This document shows, piece after piece, positions 1 to 4,833 of a stretch of DNA of 5,913 nt (the first letter of the stretch is position 1; each line of letters begins with the position of its first letter). The stretch covers positions 1-5,913 of the forward strand of contig URUI01000098.1 in assembly GCA_900551015.1 (NCBI GenBank), written 5' to 3'. The notes under the pieces are model-generated. The model worked only from the letters and a program-made list of their open reading frames with translations. It was not told where the DNA came from and searched no databases. This stretch comes from an uncultured Collinsella sp. Its GTDB lineage: Bacteria; Actinomycetota; Coriobacteriia; Coriobacteriales; Coriobacteriaceae. Made by a program: the position numbers and the translations under genes.

Positions 1-351
1 AAGGTGTTCTGTTTCCGGATAGAAATCCTGTATCATTTCAATATCTTTTTTGATATCATATTCGTATGTGCTACAATATCTTACGTTGTATTCCTTCATG
101 CGTTCCATTAAGTTAATGCTTTCGGGATTATAGCTTCGGATGTCGGTCGAATCCTCCGGAATACGTATTCCGTTGCGTGACGCCATTGCACAGAAAACAG
201 GAAGCTGCTTGTACTTTTCATCTTCGAGATGAAGGAAACTGCTCCATGCTTCACCACCCAGGAGAATAACTAATTTGGCTTTCGGATGTTTGTCGAGAAT
301 ATCAGTTAATATTTTTTTCCATTGATGCGCCTGCGTTATCAGCTGTTTTTT
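1..351 (-). CDS. Fragment of a Bacteroidales-type hybrid sensor histidine kinase (periplasmic sensor region)
   Basis: This minus-strand frame has no stop from the junction near 340-351 down to position 1. It has neither start nor stop in the window, so it is an internal fragment of roughly 115 codons. The translation contains QWKKILTDILDKHP, then VILLGGEAWSSFL, LPVFCAMASRNG and NPESINLMERMKEYNVRY. From memory, this order (Trp-Lys near a helix, an 'I-L-L-G-x-E-x-W-x-S' strand, 'P-V-x-C-x-M-x-S-R-N', then 'P-E-S-I') matches the periplasmic, substrate-binding-protein-like N-terminal region of large hybrid two-component sensor proteins of Bacteroides and relatives. No kinase or receiver domain is visible because the window cuts it off. 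GC is about 41%, unlike the rest of the window. The same frame stays open by chance into the antisense of hisH, so its upstream end must be set by the composition change and not by a stop. The family call is by recall and moderately sure; the foreign origin relative to the his genes is much surer. Confidence 0.55.
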
Positions 352-352
352 G
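338..352. other. Junction between AT-rich and GC-rich DNA (probable chimera breakpoint)
   Basis: Left of this point the DNA is about 41% GC and codes on the minus strand for a Bacteroidales-like protein. Right of it the DNA is very GC-rich (46 of 60 bases in 361-420) and codes on the plus strand for HisH. HisH homology begins abruptly at the CAG codon at 340: the family has Gly-Met-Gln-Leu here, but the codon before CAG is TAT instead of ATG. The stretch CAGCTGTTTTTTGAG (340-354) could belong to either side, so the exact breakpoint is ambiguous within about a dozen bases and may reflect shared microhomology. There is no transposon end, tRNA or target-site duplication at the join. An assembly or whole-genome-amplification chimera is the simplest reading; a real insertion or rearrangement cannot be excluded from sequence alone. 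Confidence 0.75.
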
Positions 353-783
353 AGCGCGGCGACGAGGGCGTGCCGGCGGACGAGGGCGCGGACGCGGACG
401 ACGATGCCTCCGAGCATGCCGGTGGCCCCTGGGTCGATGGCCTGGGCATCATGCGCGGCTCGTGCACGCGCCTGGAGTCGAGCCGTCTGAAGGTCCCGCA
501 CGTGGGCTGGGATCAGGTACACATGACGCCCGCCGGCGCGGCCGATCCGCTGCTCGCCGGTTTTGCCGAGGGCGCCAATATGTACTTCACCCACAGCTAT
601 GCGGTGGCCGACGATGCCGATGCCGCCGATGTTCTGGCGCGCACGCACTACACGCGGAGCTTCCCGTGCATTGTGCGCCACGGCAACGTGTGGGGCTGCC
701 AGTTTCATCCCGAGAAATCCTCTGCGTTGGGTCAGCGCATCCTTAAGAACTTCGTCAACATCGTCGAGGAGGGCGGCCGATGA
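340..783 (+). CDS. hisH: Imidazole glycerol phosphate synthase glutaminase subunit HisH, 5'-truncated
   Basis: HisH is the class I glutamine amidotransferase that hydrolyses glutamine and passes ammonia through HisF to make IGP and AICAR in histidine synthesis. The 147 in-frame codons from 340 correspond to the C-terminal two-thirds of the family (usual length about 200). Visible landmarks are QLFFERGDEG just after the usual nucleophile site, KVPHVGWDQV (residues 51-60 of the fragment; usually PHMGWN), YFTHSY, and CQFHPEKS holding the triad His123 and Glu125. The catalytic cysteine of the G-x-C-L-G-M-Q motif would lie about four residues upstream of the first retained Gln, so it is lost at the junction. 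No true start codon is present; TTG 322 and ATG 325 lie in the foreign DNA. An acidic insert rich in Asp, Ala and Glu occupies fragment residues 13-26. The stop overlaps the hisA start as ATGA, which implies translational coupling. Confidence 0.93.
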   Translation, partial: QLFFERGDEGVPADEGADADDDASEHAGGPWVDGLGIMRGSCTRLESSRLKVPHVGWDQVHMTPAGAADPLLAGFAEGANMYFTHSYAVADDADAADVLARTHYTRSFPCIVRHGNVWGCQFHPEKSSALGQRILKNFVNIVEEGGR

Positions 784-1523
784 TCCTGTTTCCCGCAATC
801 GATCTGATCGGCGGCAAGGTCGTGCGCCTGGAGCGTGGTGACCGCAGCCGCTGCAAGGTATATTCCGACGATCCCGTGGCCGTCGCCCGCTCGTTTGCCG
901 AGCAGGGCGCGAGCTGGGTGCACGTCGTAGACCTGTCCTCTGCCTTTGGCGAGGACGAGGGCGCATGCGCTGCCAACTCGGCGGCGATCAAGGCCATCTG
1001 CGGCGTCGACGGTCTGTCCGTGGACGTAGGCGGCGGTGTCCGCTCGCTCGCGCGCATCGACGAGCTGGCCGGCTATGGTGCTCGCCGCATTGCGCTGGGC
1101 ACCGTGCTGGTGATCGAGCCAGGTTTTGCCGAGGTGGCAGCCCAAGGTTTTGGCGAGCTGTTGGTGGCTGACATTGCCGCGCGCGACGGCCAGGTCAAGG
1201 TGAACGGCTGGCGTGACGGCGCGGGCGTGGCACTCGACGACGCTGTGGCGCAGCTCACCGAGCTGGGCTTTAAGCACCTGGTCTACACTGACATCGCGCG
1301 CGACGGCATGCAGACGGGCATCGATGTGGCGGCGTATCGTCATGTGGCCGAGGTCGCGAGCTTTCCCGTCGTGGCGTCGGGTGGTATCTCGACGCTCGAC
1401 GATATCCGCGCACTTGCCGCGGTGGGTGAGGACGTCATCGAGGGCGCCATCACCGGTCGTGCGCTCTACGAGGGCAACTTTACGCTGGCCCAGGCGTTGG
1501 TCGCCGCTCGAGGGGAGGAGTAG
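780..1523 (+). CDS. hisA: ProFAR isomerase HisA
   Basis: This cytoplasmic (beta-alpha)8-barrel enzyme, phosphoribosylformimino-5-aminoimidazole carboxamide ribotide isomerase, converts ProFAR to PRFAR by an Amadori rearrangement. It is 247 aa, normal for the family. Landmarks are FPAIDLIGGKVVRL with catalytic base Asp8, VDVGGGVRS (82-89, first phosphate site), YTDIARDGMQTG (169-180, with Asp175 of the conserved loop), VASGGIST (198-205, second phosphate site) and the GRALYEG tail motif. The second catalytic Asp, normally in a strand like 'S-I-D-A-R-D-G', is odd here: the strand reads VADIAARDG (129-137), so an ungapped alignment puts Ala133 at the catalytic place and an Asp two residues earlier (131). 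The start is well fixed by a GAGGAGGG ribosome-binding site at 766-773, 6 nt upstream, and by the ATGA overlap with hisH. Some actinobacteria use a bifunctional HisA/TrpF (PriA); nothing here decides that, and HisA is the safer name. Confidence 0.95.
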   Translation: MILFPAIDLIGGKVVRLERGDRSRCKVYSDDPVAVARSFAEQGASWVHVVDLSSAFGEDEGACAANSAAIKAICGVDGLSVDVGGGVRSLARIDELAGYGARRIALGTVLVIEPGFAEVAAQGFGELLVADIAARDGQVKVNGWRDGAGVALDDAVAQLTELGFKHLVYTDIARDGMQTGIDVAAYRHVAEVASFPVVASGGISTLDDIRALAAVGEDVIEGAITGRALYEGNFTLAQALVAARGEE

Positions 1524-1526
1524 CCC

Positions 1527-2309
1527 ATGCTTACCAAACGCGTGATTCCCTGCCTGGACGTTAAGGACGGCCGCGTGGTCAAGGGCGTCAACTTTGTGAG
1601 CCTGCGCGATGCGGGCGATCCGGTGGAGCTGGCGCGTGCCTACGACCGCGAGGGTGCGGACGAAGTCGTATTCTTGGACATCACCGCAACGAGCGACAAC
1701 CGTGCGACGACCATCGAGATGGCGGCGCATGCGGCCGAGGAGCTGGCCATTCCCTACACCGTGGGCGGTGGCTTTCGCGACCTTGCGGGCATGCGAACCA
1801 TGGTGGCCGCCGGTGCCGATAAGGTGTCGCTCAACTCCGCCGCCGTGCGCGACCCGTCGCTGATCAGCCAAGCTGCCGCTGCGTTTGGCAGCCAGGCCGT
1901 GGTCGTGGCGATCGATGCCAAGCGTGTCGGCTTGCCCGGCGCTCCCGGCTCCGACAAGTGGGAAGTCTTCACGGCGGGAGGCCGCAACGCCACGGGTATC
2001 GACGCGGTGGCATGGGCCGAGGAGGCGGCTCGTCGCGGCGCCGGCGAGATCTTACTGACCAGTATGGACCGCGACGGCACCAAGGCCGGTTTTGACCTGG
2101 CGCTCACCCGCGCTGTGGCACGCGCGGTGTCGATTCCGGTGATCGCAAGCGGCGGCGTGGGCACGCTCGAGCATTTTGCCGAGGGCGTGATCGAGGGCGA
2201 GGCCGACGCCGTGCTGGCAGCAAGCGTCTTTCACTTTGGAACCTTCAGCATTCGTGAAGTCAAAGAGTACATGGCGTCTCAAGGTATTCCTGTGAGGCTG
2301 GACTTCTAA
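1527..2309 (+). CDS. hisF: Imidazole glycerol phosphate synthase cyclase subunit HisF
   Basis: HisF is the cyclase half of IGP synthase. It takes PRFAR and the ammonia released by HisH and yields imidazole glycerol phosphate plus AICAR, the latter returning to purine synthesis. The protein is 260 aa, close to the usual 250-258. Both catalytic aspartates are in place: Asp11 in RVIPCLDVKDGRVVKG and Asp130 in VVVAIDAKRV. Other family marks are FLDITATSD (49-57), TVGGGFRD (78-85), the WEVFTAGGRNATG loop after a short Gly/Pro-rich insert, LLTSMDRDGTKAG, IASGGVGT, and ASVFHFGTFSI near the end. The start follows the hisA stop by 3 nt, with GGGGAGGAG (1512-1520) as the ribosome-binding site 6 nt upstream. 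No defect is seen. It would need a full-length HisH to work with glutamine, so the truncation of hisH in this assembly is suspicious for an otherwise intact operon. Confidence 0.97.
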   Translation: MLTKRVIPCLDVKDGRVVKGVNFVSLRDAGDPVELARAYDREGADEVVFLDITATSDNRATTIEMAAHAAEELAIPYTVGGGFRDLAGMRTMVAAGADKVSLNSAAVRDPSLISQAAAAFGSQAVVVAIDAKRVGLPGAPGSDKWEVFTAGGRNATGIDAVAWAEEAARRGAGEILLTSMDRDGTKAGFDLALTRAVARAVSIPVIASGGVGTLEHFAEGVIEGEADAVLAASVFHFGTFSIREVKEYMASQGIPVRLDF

Positions 2310-2318
2310 TGCTGCGGC

Positions 2319-2412
2319 TTGCCCAGGCACCGCATCTTGCCGCTCAAACCGTCGCTCGCGTACCAAAGTACGCGTCGCTCCTCTTTCGCGGCAACCTGCG
2401 GCATCTGGACAA
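2319..2412. repeat. Long imperfect palindrome in the hisF-hisI gap
   Basis: Two 25-nt arms (2319-2343 and 2388-2412) are inverted copies that pair at 19 of 25 positions, plus one G-U pair. The paired blocks, from outside in, are TTG with CAA, CCAG with CTGG, CCGCA with TGCGG, and TTGCCGC with GCGGCAA. At the centre is a perfect hairpin, CGCGTAC-CAAA-GTACGCG (2357-2374). The two are separated by a symmetric 13 x 13 nt internal loop. GTCGCTC also occurs as a direct repeat at 2351-2357 and 2374-2380. No T-run follows, so it is not a standard intrinsic terminator. It fills nearly all of the only sizeable gap in an otherwise packed operon. It may be a dispersed REP/MITE-like element or an RNA structure affecting hisI-hisE expression; one copy alone cannot separate these. 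Confidence 0.65.
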
Positions 2413-2446
2413 CCCTCGCCGACCTGTGGGGTTTCGTTTATGACTT

Positions 2447-2451
2447 GGGAG
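2447..2451 (+). promoter_or_regulatory. Ribosome-binding site that sets the hisI start
   Basis: GGGAG lies 5 nt before the second of two adjacent ATG codons (2457) and only 2 nt before the first (2454). The spacing favours 2457 as the hisI start, with 2454 as a minor alternative. The frame remains open back to an ATG at 2319, but that upstream part runs through the palindrome and has no HisI similarity. Confidence 0.6.
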
Positions 2452-2456
2452 AAATG

Positions 2457-2798
2457 ATGACTGAGGTAGTAGAAGCGGCGGATCTTACGTACGACGCTCG
2501 CGGGCTGATTCCTTGCGTGGTTCAGCAATATGACACCGGTGAGGTGCTTATGGTTGCCTGGATGAACGAGGAATCGGTGGGGCTGACGCTCAAGACCGGG
2601 ACCACGTGGTTTTGGAGCCGCAGCCGCCAGGAGCTCTGGAACAAGGGCGCGACGAGCGGCAATATGCAGGAGGTCAAGGAGCTCTGGGCCGACTGCGATA
2701 GCGATACGCTGCTGGTCAAGGTGGACTCGCCGGGCCCGGCCTGCCATACCGGCAACCGTACCTGCTTCTTTAAGCGCGTGGAAGGGGGAGTGCGATGA
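2457..2798 (+). CDS. hisI: Phosphoribosyl-AMP cyclohydrolase HisI
   Basis: HisI opens the adenine ring of PR-AMP to give ProFAR, the third step of histidine synthesis; it is a cytoplasmic, zinc- and magnesium-dependent enzyme. It is 113 aa as a stand-alone domain, not fused to HisE. Family motifs are all visible: VLMVAWMNEES (30-40), WFWSRSRQELWNKGATSGNMQ (51-71), the ADCDSD metal site (78-83) and ACHTGNRTCFF (95-105). Cys80, Cys96 and Cys103 have the 16- and 7-residue spacing expected of the zinc ligands. The gene starts after a 147-nt gap from hisF that contains a palindrome, so its expression may partly depend on that structure or on an internal promoter, though no convincing promoter was seen. 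Its TGA overlaps the next gene's ATG (ATGA), indicating coupled translation. Confidence 0.95.
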   Translation: MTEVVEAADLTYDARGLIPCVVQQYDTGEVLMVAWMNEESVGLTLKTGTTWFWSRSRQELWNKGATSGNMQEVKELWADCDSDTLLVKVDSPGPACHTGNRTCFFKRVEGGVR

Positions 2799-3022
2799 AA
2801 GTCGTGACGCCGTTCGAGGTCGTCGACTGCAACACCGAGCTCCTCCGCGCGGGCGTGCCATGCCGCGTGCACCTGACTGATGCCTGCGGGGCGCAGTCGC
2901 TTTGGCTCGAGGCCGAGAAGGAAAGGCTCGATGAGGCCCATGCCGTCATCGTCGAGTTCTTTGAGAAAAAGGGCGCAAAGCCTCGGTTCGATGAGACCGG
3001 TACCTACTTTACGCTGCAGTAA
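2795..3022 (+). CDS. Small conserved-looking protein between hisI and hisE, possibly RDAC family (function unknown)
   Basis: This 75-aa protein has no signal peptide or membrane segment. Its middle carries VHLTDACGAQSLWLE (25-39), then a charged, helix-prone stretch (EAEKERLDEAHAVIVEFFEKKG, beginning at residue 39), and ends in a short strand-like TYFTLQ. From memory it resembles short Firmicutes/Actinobacteria proteins annotated 'RDAC family', named for an Arg-Asp-Ala-Cys motif; here the motif is Thr28-Asp-Ala-Cys31-Gly. That assignment is by recall and moderate, and the biochemical role is unknown. It is likely a real gene: its ATG overlaps the hisI stop (ATGA), a GGGGGAG ribosome-binding site sits 4 nt upstream (2784-2790), and hisE follows after 15 nt. 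The position, between the two domains that many bacteria fuse as HisIE, invites the idea of a role in histidine synthesis, but that is inference only. Confidence 0.8.
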   Translation: MKVVTPFEVVDCNTELLRAGVPCRVHLTDACGAQSLWLEAEKERLDEAHAVIVEFFEKKGAKPRFDETGTYFTLQ

Positions 3023-3037
3023 CGAGAGGAAATAACC

Positions 3038-3355
3038 ATGGGAGTCAGAACAGCTAACGTGCAGCTGGGAAATATCGGCGAGACGCTGACAGGTCTGGCC
3101 GAGGTGATTCACGGTCGTCGCGATGCGTCGCCACAGGAGAGCTACACCGCCCGTCTGCTGACCGACGTCGAGGACGAGCTGCTCAAGAAGCTTGCCGAGG
3201 AGGCGAGCGAGGTGATCATGGCCTGCAAGGATAACGACCACGATCACATTCGCTACGAGGCCGGCGACCTGATCTACCACCTGCTCGTGACGCTCGAGCG
3301 CTACGGCATTACCCTCGACGAGCTGGCCGGCGAACTCAACGCCCGCCGCCACTAG
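3038..3355 (+). CDS. hisE: Phosphoribosyl-ATP pyrophosphatase HisE
   Basis: HisE removes pyrophosphate from PR-ATP to give PR-AMP, the second step of histidine synthesis, just before HisI. It is a 105-aa all-alpha protein of the MazG-like pyrophosphohydrolase superfamily. The signature metal-binding acidic residues are visible: EEASEVI (54-60; Glu54, Glu55, Glu58) and YEAGDLIYHLLVTL (73-86; Glu74 and Asp77). SYTARLL (35-41) is the usual family motif ahead of them. The start is supported by a GAGAGGA ribosome-binding site at 3024-3030, 7 nt before the ATG. It is the last gene of the operon on this strand: the next gene converges on it, and an inverted repeat begins at its final codon and stop. 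HisE is separate from HisI here, unlike the fused HisIE of enterobacteria. Confidence 0.94.
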   Translation: MGVRTANVQLGNIGETLTGLAEVIHGRRDASPQESYTARLLTDVEDELLKKLAEEASEVIMACKDNDHDHIRYEAGDLIYHLLVTLERYGITLDELAGELNARRH

Positions 3356-3383
3356 TCATTGGGGACGTTCTTAAACGACTAGT
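3351..3383. terminator. Inverted repeat between the convergent hisE and phosphatase genes; candidate two-way terminator
   Basis: ACTAGTC (3351-3357) and GACTAGT (3377-3383) are perfect inverted copies separated by 19 nt. The left arm contains the hisE stop TAG, and the right arm touches the stop of the minus-strand phosphatase (TAA complement at 3383-3385). The spacer ATTGGGGACGTTCTTAAAC also holds a short CGTT...AACG pair (using the first G of the right arm). The position suits a shared terminator, but the stem is only 7 bp and there is no clear T-run on either strand, so intrinsic termination is unproven. It could instead be part of a dispersed intergenic repeat. Confidence 0.4.
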
Positions 3384-4294
3384 TAGGCGAGGGGCGTGGA
3401 CTCCCATTCGCTGGTGGCGTGGGGGATGTCGAAGGTTCGATAACCGCAGTCGTAGGCGTGGGCCTGAGCCTCGCGAATGTTCCAGCAGATGTCACAGGCG
3501 CGGTGTGCGTCCGAGCCAAAGGTGATTGGCACCTCGGCGTGGGCGAAGCAGCGCAACAGCCCCGTCGAGGGGTAATAGTCGTCGAGGCCCTTACGCGGCG
3601 CGGCGGTCGAGACTTCGACACGGCGACCCGTGTCGTGGGCGCATTCGGCCATCTGCCCCCAAAACGGCGCCGGGTCAAAATCGGGCGCAAAGCCTTCCTT
3701 CGAAAAGCGCATGACCAGGTCGGGGTGGGCCATCACGTCAAAGTTAAGCGAGCTTTCGCAAGCACGGCACCAGTCGTCGACGTAGTGTTCCCATACGCCG
3801 CGTACGCCTAAGTTTTCCCAAACATGCAGGTTGGTATCGTCGTCGATCCAGCCACAAAGCGAATCGGGCGTATCGGGACGAGTGACGCTCTCCGTTCCCG
3901 CCGTGCCCGCGGCGCCGGCCATGATATCGCCCGGGTCGCCAATCCAATGCACGCTGCCCAAGCGCACCACGGCGCCCCGGGACCAGCGCTCAACCAAGGG
4001 TTCGCAGCCCTCGTACCAATCGCATTCAAAGCCATAGATAAGCTCGAGCTCCGGCGCGATTTGCGCGGCAAGCCTGCGGGCGTCCTCAAAGGCCAGACGA
4101 TGCGCCGGCAAGTCGCCCTCGACGACCTGCACCTCGCAGTTAGCATCCATACTGGCAGGCAGGGCGAGGTGGTCGGTCGAGACCATGACGCGGCAGCCTG
4201 CCGCAGCAGCGGCACGGACGTTGTCATCAAACGAGGCATGGCCGTCCGAAAACGAGGTGTGGGTGTGACAATCGACCAGCGGGCAAGCGGACAT
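3383..4294 (-). CDS. hisJ: PHP-domain histidinol-phosphate phosphatase (HisJ/HisK type)
   Basis: This 303-aa cytoplasmic metalloenzyme most likely dephosphorylates histidinol phosphate to histidinol, the step before histidinol dehydrogenase. The PHP metal-site motifs occur in order: DCHTHTSFSDG (8-18; His10, His12), VSTDH (38-42; Asp41, His42), GFECDW (88-93; Glu90), LGSVHWI (112-118; His116), DVMAHPDLV (186-194; His190) and FGSDAH (259-264; Asp262, His264). This full set fits an active trinuclear-type site. The start has an AAAGGAG ribosome-binding site (4300-4306 on this strand) 5 nt upstream. The segment at residues 120-155 is Gly/Ala/Asp-rich and looks like a variable loop. The gene faces the his operon tail to tail, so it is separately transcribed yet plainly linked in function. 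PHP phosphatases with other substrates exist; the his context and length make HolPase the best call. Confidence 0.85.
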   Translation of the reverse strand: MSACPLVDCHTHTSFSDGHASFDDNVRAAAAAGCRVMVSTDHLALPASMDANCEVQVVEGDLPAHRLAFEDARRLAAQIAPELELIYGFECDWYEGCEPLVERWSRGAVVRLGSVHWIGDPGDIMAGAAGTAGTESVTRPDTPDSLCGWIDDDTNLHVWENLGVRGVWEHYVDDWCRACESSLNFDVMAHPDLVMRFSKEGFAPDFDPAPFWGQMAECAHDTGRRVEVSTAAPRKGLDDYYPSTGLLRCFAHAEVPITFGSDAHRACDICWNIREAQAHAYDCGYRTFDIPHATSEWESTPLA

Positions 4295-4311
4295 GGCGGC
4301 TCCTTTGCGTC

Positions 4312-4325
4312 AAGCGAATCCGCTT
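4312..4325 (-). promoter_or_regulatory. Small inverted repeat in the leader of the phosphatase gene
   Basis: AAGCG-AATC-CGCTT is a perfect 5-bp inverted repeat with a 4-nt spacer. It lies between the putative -10 box (4327-4332) and the ribosome-binding site (4300-4306) of the minus-strand phosphatase gene. It could form a small leader hairpin or be a protein-binding site just downstream of the promoter. It is short enough to arise by chance in GC-rich DNA. Confidence 0.3.
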
Positions 4326-4326
4326 C

Positions 4327-4332
4327 ATTGTA
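4327..4332 (-). promoter_or_regulatory. Possible -10 box for the phosphatase gene
   Basis: Read on the minus strand this is TACAAT, one base from the TATAAT consensus and standing out in GC-rich surroundings. It would place the transcription start about 25-30 nt before the ATG at 4294. No good TTGACA-like -35 lies at 16-18 nt; the nearest TTG-containing hexamer (TTGCAG, 4361-4366) is 28 nt away. The call is therefore weak. Confidence 0.3.
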
Positions 4333-4399
4333 ATGGCGCAGCCTCGGCGCGGCGGGAACGCTGCAAGTCGAAACCGACTGGAAAGGGCAGGCGGCGCGT

Positions 4400-4411
4400 G
4401 CCGGCGCCGGC
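4400..4411. repeat. Perfect GC palindrome just past the ygbA-like gene
   Basis: GCCGGCGCCGGC is fully self-complementary over 12 bp and starts 3 nt beyond the minus-strand stop codon at 4414. A second small hairpin, AGTCG-AAAC-CGACT, lies at 4366-4379. Together they might help end transcription of the ABC transporter-ygbA unit, but no T-run follows on the minus strand, so intrinsic termination is not supported. These sites, the leader repeat and the -10 box account for what I can see in the 4295-4413 spacer, which has no gene. Confidence 0.35.
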
Positions 4412-4413
4412 GA

Positions 4414-4833
4414 CTACTTGCTTCGTGCCGCCACGCGTTTGGCCTGCACTGTTACCATCGCGTGCCGCACGGCGGTGATGGGGCGATAGCGGATCATACG
4501 CGGTCCCGACCAGCGCATGACCTCGCGGATCTTCTCGCGCATGGCAGGCCGGTAACAATGCGAAGAACAGGCCGAGCAAAATGTCTTGGTGCCCATGTGC
4601 GGGCAGTGCTCAATGCGCGCGATGGCGTATTTCTGCAGCTCGGCGCATTCGGGGCAGAGCGTAATGGTCCGAAGGCCGAGCTTCACGCGCACGGACTCAT
4701 CGTCGCCAGCCTGTTCGACCGCATGCCCGCCGCCATGATGCCCGCGGCACCACAGCGCGATCATCTGCGACACCATTTGGGCCTCGCGCTCACGTTTGCG
4801 TGCCAGCTCCGGTGTGTCGACCGGGCGCGCCAT
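4414..4833 (-). CDS. YgbA-family cysteine-rich protein ('nitrous oxide-stimulated promoter' family)
   Basis: This 139-aa soluble protein has the YgbA pattern: IALWCRGHH (25-33), LCPECAELQKYAIARIEHCP (59-78), FCSACSSHCY (85-94), then REKIREVMRWSGPRMIRYRPITAVRHAM (99-126). The nine-residue block VMRWSGPRM and the arginine-rich end are especially typical. Cys29, 60, 63, 77, 86, 89 and 93, with nearby histidines, suggest binding of a metal or iron-sulfur cluster; this is inferred, not shown. In E. coli, ygbA belongs to the NsrR regulon, and the family is tied to nitrosative stress; the biochemical role is not settled. Between RGHH and LCPEC the protein carries about 25 extra residues compared with my memory of the E. 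coli protein. The ATG overlaps the upstream transporter stop by one base (TAATG), and GGGAGG (4842-4847) sits 8 nt before it, so translation is probably coupled. Confidence 0.82.
   Translation of the reverse strand: MARPVDTPELARKREREAQMVSQMIALWCRGHHGGGHAVEQAGDDESVRVKLGLRTITLCPECAELQKYAIARIEHCPHMGTKTFCSACSSHCYRPAMREKIREVMRWSGPRMIRYRPITAVRHAMVTVQAKRVAARSK

Noticed and set aside
322..327. TTG 322 or ATG 325 as the hisH start
   Set aside because: Both lie in the foreign AT-rich part. The residues before Gln340 do not resemble HisH, and a start here would omit the catalytic cysteine. The gene is better described as truncated.
732..1871. 379-codon open frame on the minus strand
   Set aside because: It is wholly antisense to hisA and hisF, which have complete family motifs. 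Long antisense frames are common in GC-rich genes, and its translation has no recognisable domain.
2411..2433. AACCC...GGGTT as a terminator or riboswitch stem before hisI
   Set aside because: It has only 5 bp with a 13-nt loop, no T-run and no recognisable riboswitch core. It overlaps the edge of the stronger palindrome.
2319..2456. Extended HisI starting at the ATG at 2319
   Set aside because: The first 45 codons cross the palindrome and have no HisI similarity. A ribosome-binding site directly before 2457 gives a normal-length HisI.
2052..3352. Two long minus-strand frames (269 and 276 codons) under hisF-hisI-hisE
   Set aside because: They are antisense to well-supported his genes. Their low-quality, His/Arg/Leu-rich translations look like GC-driven shadows.
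3419..4333. Plus-strand frames of 130 and 169 codons opposite the phosphatase
   Set aside because: They are antisense to a PHP enzyme with every metal-site motif present, and have no recognisable domain of their own.
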